From Lysinibacillus irui (lineage in GTDB: Bacteria; Bacillota; Bacilli; Bacillales_A; Planococcaceae): a stretch of DNA of 64,000 bases. Position 1 is the stretch's first letter, and the number at the start of each line of letters is the position of its first letter. A program made the position numbers and the translations under genes. This document shows, piece by piece, positions 1-9,903 of the stretch. The notes under the pieces are model-generated. The model was given only the letters and a program-made list of their open reading frames with translations. It was not told the origin of the DNA and ran no database searches. The stretch lies in contig NZ_CP113527.1 in assembly GCF_028877475.1 (NCBI RefSeq), positions 1,047,501 to 1,111,500 of the forward strand. Direction: 5' to 3'.

Positions 1-1541
1 TCGAGCAAACTGAAGAAGTAAACGAGGCAGATCTATCAGAACGTCCGCCAGTAGTAACAATTATGGGACACGTTGACCATGGTAAAACAACATTATTAGA
101 TTCTATCCGCCACACGAAAGTGACAGCTGGAGAAGCTGGTGGTATTACACAACATATTGGTGCATACCAAGTGACAGAAGGCGACAAGAAAATTACATTC
201 CTTGATACACCAGGGCATGCTGCTTTCACTACAATGCGAGCACGTGGAGCGAAAGTTACAGATTTAACAATTTTAGTAGTTGCTGCTGACGATGGTGTTA
301 TGCCACAAACAGTAGAAGCGATTAATCATGCTAAAGCAGCTGAAGTACCAATTATCGTTGCTGTGAATAAAATGGATAAACCATCAGCAAATCCAGATCG
401 TGTAATGCAAGAATTAACAGAGCACGGCCTAGTTCCTGAAGCATGGGGTGGCGATACAATTTTCGTACCAATTTCAGCATTAAAAGGTGAAGGCATTGAT
501 ACATTACTAGAAATGATTTTACTTGTTGCGGAAGTTGGCGAACTTAAAGCAAATTCAGATCGTTTAGCGCTTGGTACGGTTATTGAGGCGCAGCTTGATA
601 AAGGACGCGGTTCTGTTGCTACACTTTTAGTACAAGATGGAACGTTAAAAGTAGGTGACCCAATCGTTGTTGGTCATACGTATGGCCGAGTTCGTGCGAT
701 GGTGAATGACAAAGGTCGTCGTGTAAAAGAAGCTGGACCATCAACACCAGTGGAAATTACAGGTTTAAATGATGTACCTCAAGCAGGTGACCGCTTCGTT
801 GTTTTTGAAGATGAAAAAACAGCACGCCAAGTTGGGGAAACTCGTGCGATGTCAGCAATCCAAGCGCAACGTTCAGAAAAACAACGTGTAACACTTGATA
901 ACTTATTTGAACAAATGAGTCAGGGTGAAATGAAAGAGCTTAACCTAATTGTGAAGGCTGATGTTCAAGGTACTGTTGAAGCAATGGCTGCCTCATTAAT
1001 GAAAATTGATGTGGAAGGCGTAAATGTGAAAATCATTCACACAGGTGCTGGTGCTATTACGGAATCAGATATTTCTTTGGCAGCGGCTTCAAATGCAATT
1101 GTTATTGGATTCAACGTACGTCCAGATGCAAACGCAAAGCGTGCAGCTGAAGAAGAAGGCGTAGATATCCGTTTACACCGTATTATTTATAAAGTAATTG
1201 AAGAGATTGAACAAGCAATGAAAGGTATGCTTGATCCTGAGTTCGAAGAGAAAATTATTGGTCAAGCAGAAGTTCGTCAAACAATTAAAGTATCTAAAGT
1301 TGGTACGATTGCTGGTTCATACGTAACTGAAGGAAAAGTAACACGTGATTCAGGTGTTCGTGTAATTCGTGATAACGTAGTTATTTTTGAAGGTGAGCTA
1401 GATACACTTAAACGCTTCAAGGATGAAGTAAAAGAAGTTGCAAAAGGATACGAATGTGGTATTACCATTACAAACTTCAACGATATTAAAGAAGGCGATA
1501 TTATTGAAGCCTATATTATGGAAGAAGTTAAACGCGTCTAA
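1..1541 (+). CDS. infB: Translation initiation factor IF-2, 5'-truncated
   Basis: The reading frame is open from base 3, so the gene starts outside the window; 512 residues of its C-terminal part are visible. IF-2 is the GTPase that brings fMet-tRNA to the 30S subunit and promotes subunit joining. The G-domain motifs are all present: GHVDHGKT (G1, codons from base 63), DTPGH (G3), NKMD (G4) and SAL (G5). The elongation-factor-like domain II, domain III and the C-terminal fMet-tRNA-binding domain follow. The variable N-terminal part of the protein is missing. The stop codon overlaps the next start in a TAATG, indicating translational coupling to ylxP. Identification is certain from the motifs and neighbours. 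Confidence 0.98.
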   Translation, partial: EQTEEVNEADLSERPPVVTIMGHVDHGKTTLLDSIRHTKVTAGEAGGITQHIGAYQVTEGDKKITFLDTPGHAAFTTMRARGAKVTDLTILVVAADDGVMPQTVEAINHAKAAEVPIIVAVNKMDKPSANPDRVMQELTEHGLVPEAWGGDTIFVPISALKGEGIDTLLEMILLVAEVGELKANSDRLALGTVIEAQLDKGRGSVATLLVQDGTLKVGDPIVVGHTYGRVRAMVNDKGRRVKEAGPSTPVEITGLNDVPQAGDRFVVFEDEKTARQVGETRAMSAIQAQRSEKQRVTLDNLFEQMSQGEMKELNLIVKADVQGTVEAMAASLMKIDVEGVNVKIIHTGAGAITESDISLAAASNAIVIGFNVRPDANAKRAAEEEGVDIRLHRIIYKVIEEIEQAMKGMLDPEFEEKIIGQAEVRQTIKVSKVGTIAGSYVTEGKVTRDSGVRVIRDNVVIFEGELDTLKRFKDEVKEVAKGYECGITITNFNDIKEGDIIEAYIMEEVKRV

Positions 1542-1819
1542 TGATCGTGTATGCAGAAGTTGAATTCATTATTCAAACTGCCCATTCGTTAAAGGAAAAA
1601 CGTGCTGTCCTACAGCGTATGATTACCCGCACCAAGCAGAAATTTAATGTATCTATTGCGGAAATTGACCATCAAAATGTATGGCAGCGTACGAAATTAG
1701 CACTTGTTGCTGTTTCTTCGTCTAAAGAAGCAGCTGAACGCGAAATTAATCACGCGCTCCACTATTTAGAGTCAAATCCGTCATGGGAACAGCTTAATGT
1801 GTGGCGAGATTATTTATAA
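1541..1819 (+). CDS. ylxP: YlxP, DUF503 family protein
   Basis: This 92-residue protein overlaps infB by one base (TAATG). It belongs to the small DUF503 family found between infB and rbfA in most Firmicutes. The conserved N-terminal beta strand and helix with a SLKEKR segment are visible at residues 17-22. The family folds like a ferredoxin-like alpha/beta domain and is thought to assist ribosome maturation because of its constant position, but its biochemical role is not established. The length is normal for the family. Confidence 0.9.
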   Translation: MIVYAEVEFIIQTAHSLKEKRAVLQRMITRTKQKFNVSIAEIDHQNVWQRTKLALVAVSSSKEAAEREINHALHYLESNPSWEQLNVWRDYL

Positions 1820-1897
1820 GTAGTAATAGGTAGTTGTCCAAGCTTACGAAAGCATGGTACACACAACTATCTGTACATCGAAATAGAGGTGACAAAT

Positions 1898-2239
1898 ATG
1901 TCTCTACGTTCAAACCGTGTTGCTGAGCAAATGAAAAAGGAGCTCGGTGATATTCTTGGTCGTAAAATAAAAGATCCGCGTGTTGGTTTTGTTACGGTTA
2001 CAGGTGTTGAAGTAACAGGTGATTTACAGCAAGCGACAATTTATATTACATCTTTAGGCAATGAACGTGAACGAGAGGACACGCTTAAAGCGTTAGTAAA
2101 AGCTTCGGGCTTTATTCGCTCTGAAATCGGGTCACGCATTCGTTTACGACGTACACCAGAATTAATCTTCGAATTTGATTCATCGATTGAATATGGTAAC
2201 CGTATTGATACATTGCTAAGAGATTTACACAAAGAATAA
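1898..2239 (+). CDS. rbfA: Ribosome-binding factor A
   Basis: This 113-residue protein is a 30S maturation factor that binds near helix 1 of 16S rRNA and is needed late in small-subunit assembly. The single KH-type domain is recognisable: an N-terminal helix with [11 protein letters not shown], then [19 protein letters not shown], then [18 protein letters not shown] at 1889 could extend the frame by three codons. I chose ATG 1898 because an AGAGGTG ribosome-binding site ends six bases upstream and because RbfA proteins normally start M-S-x-R-x-N-R-V. A strong terminator follows. Confidence 0.96.
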   Translation: MSLRSNRVAEQMKKELGDILGRKIKDPRVGFVTVTGVEVTGDLQQATIYITSLGNEREREDTLKALVKASGFIRSEIGSRIRLRRTPELIFEFDSSIEYGNRIDTLLRDLHKE

Positions 2240-2243
2240 GTTG

Positions 2244-2284
2244 AAAAAGTCTGCCACATGCATGTTTATGCAGGCAGACTTTTT
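2244..2284 (+). terminator. Intrinsic terminator after rbfA
   Basis: A 12-bp perfect stem (AAAAAGTCTGCC at 2244-2255 with its complement at 2273-2284) ends in a run of T. It separates the infB group from truB, or attenuates read-through into truB. Confidence 0.85.
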
Positions 2285-2357
2285 ATCTTCATACTGTAAA
2301 AAATGATAGCAGTGAGGATGCACTGCGAAATGAATGAAGGCAATTGGGAGGAGCTAT

Positions 2358-3269
2358 ATGAACGGTATTTTACCGCTTTGGAAAGAAAGAGGCATGACAA
2401 GCCATGATTGTGTCTTTAAATTACGCAAAATTTTGCGGACAAAAAAAGTTGGACATACAGGTACACTGGATCCAGGTGTTGAAGGTGTGCTACCAATTTG
2501 TATTGGTCAAGCAACTCGAATTGCAGAATATTTAACTGATGCAGGGAAGACCTATGAAGCTATCATTTCGATAGGTCGTACAACGACAACGGAAGATGCA
2601 GAAGGCGAAACGGTTGAACAAGATCAGACAGTGAAAACATTTTCTCGTAAGCAATTACTAGAGGTTCTAGCTTCATTAACAGGTGCTATTGAACAAACAC
2701 CACCCATGTTTTCAGCAGTAAAAGTAAATGGGAAGCGCCTCTATGAATATGCTCGAAAAGGCGAAACGGTTGAAAGACCAACTCGTCAAGTAACCATTTA
2801 TGATTTAGAGCTTCTTGACAAGGTAGAACTATATGAGGGGCAAGAAATAACATTTCCTGTCCGAATCGCGTGTAGTAAAGGGACTTATATTCGTACATTA
2901 GCTGTGCAAATTGGTGAAGCGCTAGGCTATCCAGCACATATGAAGGAGCTTGTAAGAACGGCCTCTGGTACCTTTACACGTGACAACTGTTTTACATTAG
3001 CACAAGTTGCAGAGCTAATGGATGCAGAGCAAGTAACTACCTGTATTTTACCTGTCGAGTATGCATTAGCAGACTATCCATATATTGAGATTACTGCCGC
3101 CAATGAAAAAGAAATTTTCAATGGACAAGTGCTTCCAGCAGATGCATTATTAAAGAGTCATGATAAAATTGTGTTTGGAATCAATGGAAAGGCAGTTGCG
3201 GTTTATCAGGCTCACCCTACGAAGGATGGTTTGATGAAGCCACACAAGATGTTTCCGACGATAGAGTAG
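2358..3269 (+). CDS. truB: tRNA pseudouridine(55) synthase TruB
   Basis: TruB converts uridine 55 in the T-loop of tRNAs to pseudouridine. The 303-residue protein carries the catalytic motif GHTGTLDPGVEGVLP, whose Asp is the nucleophile, and the Y-x-A-x-I-S-x-G strand. A C-terminal PUA-like extension covers roughly residues 240-303. An in-frame ATG at 2334 lies upstream, but ATG 2358 has a GGGAGGAG site directly before it and gives the usual M-N-G-I/V-L N-terminus, so I use 2358. The gene lies 12 bases before ribF and is probably cotranscribed with it. Confidence 0.97.
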   Translation: MNGILPLWKERGMTSHDCVFKLRKILRTKKVGHTGTLDPGVEGVLPICIGQATRIAEYLTDAGKTYEAIISIGRTTTTEDAEGETVEQDQTVKTFSRKQLLEVLASLTGAIEQTPPMFSAVKVNGKRLYEYARKGETVERPTRQVTIYDLELLDKVELYEGQEITFPVRIACSKGTYIRTLAVQIGEALGYPAHMKELVRTASGTFTRDNCFTLAQVAELMDAEQVTTCILPVEYALADYPYIEITAANEKEIFNGQVLPADALLKSHDKIVFGINGKAVAVYQAHPTKDGLMKPHKMFPTIE

Positions 3270-3281
3270 GAGGATTTTTCA

Positions 3282-4235
3282 ATGGAGGTCATTCATTTAA
3301 AATACCCACATCAATTACAGCAACGAGAAAGCATGCAGGCATATTCACTAGCGCTTGGTTTTTTCGATGGTGTACATAGAGGGCATCAAGCAGTGATCAA
3401 GGCAGCTAAGGAAGAGGGGGACAAACGTCAAATTCCAACTGCAGTGATGACATTCGATCCACATCCTTCATTAGTCCTTGGTGGACGGAACGAAAAAGTG
3501 TTTTATATTACACTCTTACAACAGAAATTACAACTGTTTGAGGAACAGGGTGTGGATAAAGTGTTTGTTGTCCATTTCACATCAGATTTTGCCAAGCTTT
3601 CACCAGCAGCGTTTATTGATACATTTATTCGTGGATTAAATATTCAACATGTGACAGCTGGCTTTGATTATTCGTTTGGAGCATTTGGTAAAGGAACAAT
3701 GGACGATATGCGTACACTAAGTAATGGTGAGTATGGTGTAACAGTTGTTGAGAAGAAAACAGACGATATTGAGAAAATTAGCTCTACCCGTATTCGTAAG
3801 CTATTACAAGAGGGCGATATGGAAGAGGCAACAAAGCTATTAGGGAGACCATTTGAAATCAATGGGATAGTTGTACATGGTGATAAACGAGGTCGTACAA
3901 TCGGATTCCCTACAGCGAATGTCCAAGCATTAGAAGGAACCTTTATTCCAGCAAGTGGTGTCTATGCTGTCCGTTTACTAGTGCAAAATAACTGGTATGA
4001 TGGGGTCTGCAATGTGGGCTACAAACCAACTTTCAAAGATCCGAATGATAAGCAATTATCAATTGAAGTTCATATTTTAAACTTTGATAAAAATATCTAT
4101 GGTGAGGAAGTACATGTAGCTTGGTATAAACGGATTCGAAGCGAACGAAAATTTGATGGTATTGAGGCGTTGAAGACACAAATCGAAAAAGATAAACAAG
4201 AAGCAATTCGCTACTTTAACGACTTGGAAGGCTAA
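3282..4235 (+). CDS. ribF: Bifunctional riboflavin kinase / FMN adenylyltransferase
   Basis: This 317-residue enzyme (called RibC in B. subtilis) phosphorylates riboflavin to FMN and adenylates FMN to FAD in the cytoplasm. The N-terminal nucleotidyltransferase half shows LGFFDGVHRGHQ (HxGH-type motif, residues 26-37) and the S-S-T-R-I-R signature near residue 166. The C-terminal kinase half shows GRTIGFPTANV with the PTAN motif near residues 208-211. An AGGAGG site lies before ATG 3282. In B. subtilis, loss of this enzyme lowers FMN and derepresses FMN-riboswitch genes. No FMN riboswitch is visible here. Confidence 0.97.
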   Translation: MEVIHLKYPHQLQQRESMQAYSLALGFFDGVHRGHQAVIKAAKEEGDKRQIPTAVMTFDPHPSLVLGGRNEKVFYITLLQQKLQLFEEQGVDKVFVVHFTSDFAKLSPAAFIDTFIRGLNIQHVTAGFDYSFGAFGKGTMDDMRTLSNGEYGVTVVEKKTDDIEKISSTRIRKLLQEGDMEEATKLLGRPFEINGIVVHGDKRGRTIGFPTANVQALEGTFIPASGVYAVRLLVQNNWYDGVCNVGYKPTFKDPNDKQLSIEVHILNFDKNIYGEEVHVAWYKRIRSERKFDGIEALKTQIEKDKQEAIRYFNDLEG

Positions 4236-4275
4236 CTTCATCATTGTCTTCACATCCTTCAGGTCTACGTTTTGC

Positions 4276-4304
4276 TTGCTTGACTAACTGATTTATGGTA
4301 ACAT
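4276..4304 (+). promoter_or_regulatory. Candidate SigA promoter for rpsO
   Basis: TTGCTT (4276-4281) is followed after 17 bases by TAACAT (4299-4304), with a TGG just before it that makes an extended -10. A leader of about 90 bases then precedes rpsO. In other bacteria, S15 represses its own mRNA through such a leader; I cannot assign a specific fold here. Confidence 0.45.
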
Positions 4305-4403
4305 TCATAAGTGCATAAATGCTTAACCTTAGCTCGGTATTTCGATGACTCCAACGTTTACTGTGCTAATGGGGATTAATTATAATTTAGGAGGTCCATA
4401 CAA

Positions 4404-4673
4404 ATGGCTATTACAAAAGAACGCAAAAACGAAATTATCGCTGAGTACCGTACTCACGAAAGTGACACTGGTTCACCAGAAGTACAAGTTGCAGTATTAA
4501 CAGAGGAAATCAACGCTCTAAATGCTCACTTACGTACACACAAAAAAGATTTCCACTCTGAGCGTGGTCTTCTTAAAATGGTAGGTCGTCGTCGTCACTT
4601 ATTAAAATATCTTCGTGAAACTGACGTACAACGTTACCGTGAACTAATCAACCGTTTAGGCTTACGTCGCTAA
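4404..4673 (+). CDS. rpsO: 30S ribosomal protein S15
   Basis: S15 is an 89-residue, all-helical primary 16S rRNA-binding protein of the 30S platform that also forms bridge B4 with the 50S subunit. The canonical length and the signature stretch with [10 protein letters not shown] (residues 20-29) and [10 protein letters not shown] are present. A strong AGGAGG site lies eight bases before the ATG, typical of ribosomal protein genes. The gene has its own upstream promoter candidate and a strong terminator downstream. Confidence 0.99.
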   Translation: MAITKERKNEIIAEYRTHESDTGSPEVQVAVLTEEINALNAHLRTHKKDFHSERGLLKMVGRRRHLLKYLRETDVQRYRELINRLGLRR

Positions 4674-4698
4674 TTAAAGGCGGAAGTATTCCTGTATT

Positions 4699-4737
4699 AA
4701 ACTGTAGACAAACCTATGTTTGTCTACAGTTTTTTTA
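4699..4737 (+). terminator. Intrinsic terminator after rpsO
   Basis: A 15-bp perfect stem (4699-4713 with 4718-4732), a four-base loop and a run of seven T form one of the strongest terminators in the window. Confidence 0.92.
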
Positions 4738-5144
4738 TGTTTCTAAGCAGTGGTTATCCTAGGTTTTGTTCATTAGAGAGCCATAACTTTTTATTACACA
4801 ACAAAGACTGATCAATATAAAAATACTATTCTCAATTATAAGAGAGACTATTAGTCAGACATGCCAGTAAAAGATAGTTTTTCGGGGCTTGCATTTCCAA
4901 TGTTCACTCAAGCCATTGCTTAAACTTTACTACATACGGAACTTTCTTTATACTAGTAAGATGTTGTATGTTAAGCACCATGTTATAATAAAGCTATTGT
5001 TAAAACTTGCACTAGAAAAAATAATGTTTGATAACAGTTACTTCCATTTACATACATTACTTTTCGTCAAGAAGGAATCAATATAAAAAAATCCATATAC
5101 CAAAATGCTTTTTCAATTAAATATAGAAATAAATCTTAAATAAA
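4738..5144. other. A+T-rich gap before the pnp promoter
   Basis: About 400 bases with no supported gene. A 65-codon open frame at 4889-5086 has no good ribosome-binding site, reads as low-complexity Leu/Phe/His-rich protein and resembles nothing I know. I see no riboswitch, tRNA or obvious repeat. Confidence 0.5.
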
Positions 5145-5173
5145 TTGGCAATAACTGAATTTAAATGTATGAT
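5145..5173 (+). promoter_or_regulatory. SigA promoter of pnp
   Basis: TTGGCA (5145-5150), a 17-base spacer and TATGAT (5168-5173) match the SigA consensus well. The expected start near 5180 gives pnp a leader of about 100 bases containing the hairpin at 5217-5252. Confidence 0.75.
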
Positions 5174-5216
5174 TATTTCATGAAATATTATTTAGCATAG
5201 AACAAGCATTTTTGGT

Positions 5217-5252
5217 ACACTTACTATTAGTACATACAGACGAAGTAAGTGT
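5217..5252 (+). promoter_or_regulatory. Stem-loop in the pnp leader
   Basis: ACACTTACT (5217-5225) pairs perfectly with AGTAAGTGT (5244-5252) across an 18-base loop, followed by TTTTTATAA just before the ribosome-binding site. It could act as an attenuator or as a processing site like the leader stem used for pnp autocontrol in enterobacteria. The function is inferred only from position. Confidence 0.55.
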
Positions 5253-5278
5253 TTTTATAATAGAGAGGGGTTCATTGA

Positions 5279-7393
5279 ATGAACGAAAAGAAAGTCTATT
5301 CCTACGAATGGGCTGGCCGTCCACTTGTAATTGAAGTCGGACAGTTAGCAAAACAAGCAAACGGAGCCGTACTAGTACGCTATGGCGATACTTCTGTACT
5401 TGCTACAGCAACAATGTCTAAATCACCTAAACCACTTGATTTCTTCCCACTAACAGTTAACTATGAAGAGCGTCTATATGCTGCAGGTAAAATTCCTGGC
5501 GGCTTTATTAAACGTGAAGGACGTCCATCTGAAAAAGCGATTTTAGCAAGCCGTTTAATCGACCGTCCAATTCGTCCGATGTTCCCAGATGGTTTCCGTA
5601 ACGAGGTACAAGTCATTTCTATGGTTATGTCAAACGATCCTGATTGTACTTCAGAGATGGCAGCAATGGTTGGTTCATCATTAGCTTTAGCTATTTCAGA
5701 TATTCCATTTGATGGGCCAATAGCTGGTGTACAAGTAGGTTATATTGACGGAGAATTCATCGTAAACCCGACAGTAGAACAATCGAATCATTCGACAATT
5801 CATTTATCTGTTGCAGGGAACAAAGATGCCATCAACATGGTTGAGGCAGGGGCACTTGAAGTTCCAGAAGAAATTATGTTAGAAGCAATTATGTTCGGTC
5901 ATGAAGAAATCAAAAAAATCATTGCTTTCCAAGAGCAAATTGTGGCGGAAGTAGGTAAAGAAAAATTACCTGTGACACTATTTGAAATTGATGAGGCGAT
6001 TCAAGCCGACATAAAAGCAGCTTGTGAGACGGATATGCATGATGCTATTCAAACTGCGGAGAAACATGCACGTGATGAGGCGATTCAAGCTGTAAAAGAT
6101 CGTATTATCGCTTCTTATGAAGAACAAGAAGCCGATGATGAAACAATGAAACAAGTTTATACAATTTTAGATAAAATGGTTAAAGATGAAGTTCGTCGTC
6201 AAATTACGGAAGATAAGATTCGTCCAGATGGTCGTAAGCTAGATGAAATTCGACCACTTTCTTCTGAAACAGGCTTATTACAACGTACACATGGTTCTGG
6301 TCTGTTTACACGTGGACAAACACAAGCACTATCTATTTGTACACTAGGCGCACTAGGTGATGTACAAATTATTGACGGTTTAGGTGTTGAAGAATCGAAA
6401 CGCTTTATGCACCATTATAACTTCCCACAATTTTCTGTAGGGGAAACTGGCCCAATCCGTGGACCAGGCCGTCGTGAAATTGGTCATGGTGCGTTAGGTG
6501 AACGTGCATTAGAGGCAGTTATTCCAGATGAATCAGAATTCCCATATACAATTCGTTGTGTATCAGAAGTACTTGAATCGAACGGATCTACTTCTCAAGC
6601 ATCTATCTGTGCATCAACATTAGCGATGATGGATGCAGGTGTTCCATTAAAAGCACCAGTGGCAGGTATTGCTATGGGTCTTATTAAAAAAGGTGAACAC
6701 TATTCAATTTTAACGGATATTCAAGGAATGGAAGACCATCTAGGAGATATGGACTTTAAAGTTGCTGGTACAGCTAAAGGTGTAACAGCTTTACAAATGG
6801 ACATTAAAATCGATGGTTTATCTCGCAATATTTTAGAAGAAGCACTGACACAAGCTAAGGTTGGTCGTATGCATATTCTAGAATCAATGCTAGCAACACT
6901 TTCAGAACCACGTGAAAAGTTATCTGAATTTGCACCAAAAATTGTTATTGTGAAAATTAATCCAGATAAAATTCGCGATGTAATTGGACCTGGTGGTAAA
7001 CAAATTAACAAAATTATTGAAGAGACAGGCGTTAAGATTGATACGGAACAAGATGGTACAATCTATATTTCTTCCGCTGATGAAGAAATGAATGCTCGTG
7101 CAAAACAAATTATTGAAGATATCGTACGTGAAGCAAAAGTAGGGGAATACTACTTAGCAACAGTGAAGCGTATTGAAAAATTCGGTGCATTCTGTGAAAT
7201 TTTCCCAGGAAAAGATGGTTTACTTCACATTTCCGAAATTCAAGAGGAACGTACGAAGCAAGTAGAGGATGTCTTAAAACTTGGTGATCAATTACTTGTT
7301 AAAGTGATTGAAATCGACAAGCAAGGTCGTGTGAATTTATCTCGTAAAGTTGTGATTCAAGAGGAAAAAGAACGCGCTGAACAAGAAAAATAA
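5279..7393 (+). CDS. pnp: Polynucleotide phosphorylase
   Basis: PNPase degrades RNA 3' to 5' by phosphorolysis, releasing nucleoside diphosphates, and is the main 3' exonuclease of mRNA decay in Bacillus. The 704-residue length is normal. The order is: first RNase PH domain, an alpha-helical linker around residues 220-310, the second catalytic RNase PH domain ([17 protein letters not shown], near residues 395-411), a KH domain with [15 protein letters not shown] (about residue 566), and a C-terminal S1 domain ([21 protein letters not shown]). GAGAGGGG lies eight bases before the ATG. RNase J2 and RNase Y, encoded later in the window, act in the same decay pathway. Confidence 0.99.
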   Translation: MNEKKVYSYEWAGRPLVIEVGQLAKQANGAVLVRYGDTSVLATATMSKSPKPLDFFPLTVNYEERLYAAGKIPGGFIKREGRPSEKAILASRLIDRPIRPMFPDGFRNEVQVISMVMSNDPDCTSEMAAMVGSSLALAISDIPFDGPIAGVQVGYIDGEFIVNPTVEQSNHSTIHLSVAGNKDAINMVEAGALEVPEEIMLEAIMFGHEEIKKIIAFQEQIVAEVGKEKLPVTLFEIDEAIQADIKAACETDMHDAIQTAEKHARDEAIQAVKDRIIASYEEQEADDETMKQVYTILDKMVKDEVRRQITEDKIRPDGRKLDEIRPLSSETGLLQRTHGSGLFTRGQTQALSICTLGALGDVQIIDGLGVEESKRFMHHYNFPQFSVGETGPIRGPGRREIGHGALGERALEAVIPDESEFPYTIRCVSEVLESNGSTSQASICASTLAMMDAGVPLKAPVAGIAMGLIKKGEHYSILTDIQGMEDHLGDMDFKVAGTAKGVTALQMDIKIDGLSRNILEEALTQAKVGRMHILESMLATLSEPREKLSEFAPKIVIVKINPDKIRDVIGPGGKQINKIIEETGVKIDTEQDGTIYISSADEEMNARAKQIIEDIVREAKVGEYYLATVKRIEKFGAFCEIFPGKDGLLHISEIQEERTKQVEDVLKLGDQLLVKVIEIDKQGRVNLSRKVVIQEEKERAEQEK

Positions 7394-7401
7394 AAATGAT
7401 C

Positions 7402-7433
7402 AAAGGGCTGCGTATGATTGCGCAGCCTTTTTA
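7402..7433 (+). terminator. Intrinsic terminator after pnp
   Basis: GGCTGCG (7406-7412) pairs with CGCAGCC (7421-7427), with flanking A/T pairs and a T run. Confidence 0.88.
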
Positions 7434-7496
7434 GATAGTAACAAAAAGAATGTTAGGAATTATACAATAGAGAAATTAAGAATTGGGGGAGATTTT

Positions 7497-8720
7497 TTGG
7501 TTCAAGTACATACATGTCAAAATGGTGTTCGTATTGTATCTGAGCAGATTGATCATGTTCGATCAGTTGCATTAGGTATTTTTGTGAATGCAGGTTCCCG
7601 CTATGAACTACCTGAAGAGAATGGTATTACACATTTTATTGAGCATATGTTGTTTAAAGGAACATCTACTCGCTCAGCTCGTCAAATTGCGGAAGAATTT
7701 GATCGAATTGGAGGAGAGCTAAATGCATTCACGTCTAAAGAAAATACATGTTACTATGCAAAAGTTTTAGATCATCATGCCGAGCTCGCTGTCACAATAC
7801 TTGCTGATATGTTTTTTAATTCTACGTTTGCAGAGGAAGAATTAGAAAAAGAACGACAAGTGGTGTTAGAAGAAATATTAATGAGCGAAGATGCTCCTGA
7901 TGATGATGTGCATGAAAAGCTATGGAGTGTCATGTATCCGAATGATGCACTTGGTCGTCCAATACTTGGTACTGCAGCTACGTTAAAGACATTTACAGCA
8001 GAAACAATTCGACAATATATGGCCAAACATTATGGTCCAGAGTCTGTTGTAATTTCTATTGCAGGAAATATTTCTCCGCAGCTTTTACAAAAGATTGAAG
8101 ATTTATTTGGACAATATCAGCCTTCACCACATGCTGTAGCGCCTGTGCTAACAAATCCTCCATTTTATCCGGGAGAGATTACAAAAATACGCGATACAGA
8201 GCAAGCCCATCTAGCCATTTCTTATCCAGCAATCGGTGTAAAAGATCCAGATATGTATAGCTTTATTGCTCTGAACAATATTATTGGAGGCAATATGAGT
8301 TCTCGTCTGTTTCAGGAGGTACGTGAAGAACGCGGGTTAGCTTATTCTATTTTTTCTTATCAATCCTGTTATGCAGATGTTGGTGCTTTTACGATTTATG
8401 GTAGTACAAGCCGTCAACAATTAGCACAGCTCCAACATACGATTGATGCCACGTTACTGGATATTGTTGCAGGCGGTGTTACGGAGGAGGAGCTTGATAA
8501 TGCGAAAGAGCAACTGAAAGGGAGCTTCGTTCTTGGATTAGAGGGGACGGGTGCTCGTATGAATCGCAATGGAACGAGTGAACTTGTCCATCGGAAGCAT
8601 CGAACTGTAGACGATGTTCTTGCCTCGATAGATGCTGTATCGATGGAGTCGATAGATCGTCTAATTGCTAAAATATTAAAAGCAGAACCAGCTATTTCGA
8701 TTATCGGTCCTAGTGAATAA
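7497..8720 (+). CDS. mlpA: M16 family zinc peptidase MlpA/YmxG
   Basis: This 407-residue pitrilysin-family (M16) peptidase has the inverted zinc motif H-F-I-E-H at residues 46-50 and a downstream Glu-rich helix (LEKERQVVLEEI) supplying the third zinc ligand. The C-terminal M16 half-domain begins near residue 165 and contains the conserved R/Y motif in NMSSRLFQEVREERGLAYSI. The start is TTG 7497, seven bases after GGGGGAG; no in-frame ATG fits. B. subtilis MlpA occupies the same place after pnp and was reported to lower extracellular protease production. It is probably cytoplasmic, since no signal peptide is seen. It ends before a strong terminator. Confidence 0.93.
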   Translation: MVQVHTCQNGVRIVSEQIDHVRSVALGIFVNAGSRYELPEENGITHFIEHMLFKGTSTRSARQIAEEFDRIGGELNAFTSKENTCYYAKVLDHHAELAVTILADMFFNSTFAEEELEKERQVVLEEILMSEDAPDDDVHEKLWSVMYPNDALGRPILGTAATLKTFTAETIRQYMAKHYGPESVVISIAGNISPQLLQKIEDLFGQYQPSPHAVAPVLTNPPFYPGEITKIRDTEQAHLAISYPAIGVKDPDMYSFIALNNIIGGNMSSRLFQEVREERGLAYSIFSYQSCYADVGAFTIYGSTSRQQLAQLQHTIDATLLDIVAGGVTEEELDNAKEQLKGSFVLGLEGTGARMNRNGTSELVHRKHRTVDDVLASIDAVSMESIDRLIAKILKAEPAISIIGPSE

Positions 8721-8746
8721 AGTCAACAAAATTAAATAATTGTAAG

Positions 8747-8783
8747 AGGAGAACTTTGATTATTTTCGAAGTTCTCCTTTTTC
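8747..8783 (+). terminator. Intrinsic terminator after mlpA
   Basis: AGGAGAACTT (8747-8756) pairs perfectly with AAGTTCTCCT (8769-8778), followed by T5. It insulates the backbone from the heme operon that follows. Confidence 0.9.
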
Positions 8784-8809
8784 GTGTTTTCCTCTTTATC
8801 AATTAGGTG

Positions 8810-8838
8810 TTGTAATTCTCAATTAGCTTTGATAGTAT
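8810..8838 (+). promoter_or_regulatory. Candidate promoter of the heme-iron operon
   Basis: TTGTAA (8810-8815), a 17-base spacer and TAGTAT (8833-8838) lie just upstream of the Fur box, so Fur binding would cover the transcription start. A TATAAA at 8836-8841 is an alternative -10. Confidence 0.4.
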
Positions 8839-8847
8839 AAATGATAT

Positions 8848-8862
8848 TGAAAATCATTTTCA
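8848..8862. promoter_or_regulatory. Fur box
   Basis: TGAAAATCATTTTCA matches the 7-1-7 Fur consensus TGATAATNATTATCA at 13 of 14 defined positions or one fewer, and is itself a perfect inverted repeat extended by one T/A pair on each side (8847-8863). It lies 28 bases before the lipoprotein start codon. Iron-dependent repression by Fur is the straightforward reading. Confidence 0.85.
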
Positions 8863-8890
8863 ATTAAAAAGTTGATTGGAGGATATATAG

Positions 8891-9886
8891 GTGAAAAAAT
8901 GGCTTATCGCTAGTACCTTTGTGATTTCATTAACACTAGTTGGCTGTGTAGAGCAGGAAGATAAAAATATCGACATAGAGGTGAAGAAAGAAGAAACACA
9001 GCAACAAGAAACAGCTAATACAGCTAAAGTACAAAAAGCCAAGATTCAGGATGGGGTAGATGAAGAAGCCTTTCAAAAAGCATTAGCAAGCTTCCCAACG
9101 ACCATACCAGAAAACATAGTAACCACTTCGGTTCCATTAACAGAAATGTTACATCTCCTAGGAATTACACCTGTAGGGGTACCAACATCGACCAATCCTA
9201 TACCAACAGATTTTGATTCGATTACAAAAATAGGCTCACCTATGTCACCTGACTTAGAGGTCATCTCGAGCTTACAATCGGATTTAATAATTGGAGCTTC
9301 CTCCCTACAAAGCTCGCTCGATCAGGCACTTCAAGGGATGAATTTGCCGACAGCTTATTTACCGACAGATTCGTATGAGGACTTAAAATTGAGCTTTAAA
9401 GTGCTAGGTACGTACTTTGCTAAAGAAGAAAAAATGAATGACGTTTTACAAAGAATCGTAGCAAAGGAAAAAGAGTTAGAAGCTCAAGCACAAGGCAAAG
9501 AATTACCTTCCGTAATGCTTGTAATCGGTACATCGGATTCCTTTATGGTAATGAACGACAAATCTTATTTAGGAAGCTTAGTGGAACGATTAGGGGCAGA
9601 CAATATTGCGAAATCTGTGTTAAAAGCAGATTCAACTTATTCACCTATGAATCTTGAAGATATTATTGTGGCTGACCCAGACATTGTTTTTGTGTTAGCA
9701 TCGGGTGACCACGGGGCAAATGAAGATAAATTTAAACAAGAAATTGAAAAAAATAGCGCTTGGCAACAATTATCAGCCTATAAAAATAATAAAATCTATG
9801 TACTTGATTACAGCACATTCGGTGTGACATCTATTACGAATGTAGAAACAGCACTGACAACAATTGCAGATTATTTCTATAAATAA
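8891..9886 (+). CDS. isdE: Heme ABC transporter substrate-binding lipoprotein (IsdE-like)
   Basis: A 331-residue class III (helical-backbone) periplasmic-binding-type lipoprotein. The signal peptide ends in LVGC, giving a lipidated Cys19, followed by a charged linker. It resembles Staphylococcus IsdE rather than a siderophore receptor: PMSPD places Met118 where IsdE has its axial heme Met, and GDHGANEDK places His274 where IsdE has its axial His. The start is GTG 8891 behind GGAGGA. The gene heads a Fur-boxed operon with the permease 17 bases downstream. Heme specificity is inferred from these residues and from the downstream HugZ-like gene; a siderophore ligand is less likely. Confidence 0.85.
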   Translation: MKKWLIASTFVISLTLVGCVEQEDKNIDIEVKKEETQQQETANTAKVQKAKIQDGVDEEAFQKALASFPTTIPENIVTTSVPLTEMLHLLGITPVGVPTSTNPIPTDFDSITKIGSPMSPDLEVISSLQSDLIIGASSLQSSLDQALQGMNLPTAYLPTDSYEDLKLSFKVLGTYFAKEEKMNDVLQRIVAKEKELEAQAQGKELPSVMLVIGTSDSFMVMNDKSYLGSLVERLGADNIAKSVLKADSTYSPMNLEDIIVADPDIVFVLASGDHGANEDKFKQEIEKNSAWQQLSAYKNNKIYVLDYSTFGVTSITNVETALTTIADYFYK

Positions 9887-9903
9887 GTTCGTGAGGTAAA
9901 GGT

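Noticed and set aside
4889-5086. 65-codon open frame between rpsO and pnp
   Set aside because: No good ribosome-binding site, low-complexity composition and position in an A+T-rich gap.
5256-5261. TATAAT just before the pnp ribosome-binding site as a promoter -10
   Set aside because: No -35 at suitable spacing, and the transcript would start at or after the Shine-Dalgarno.
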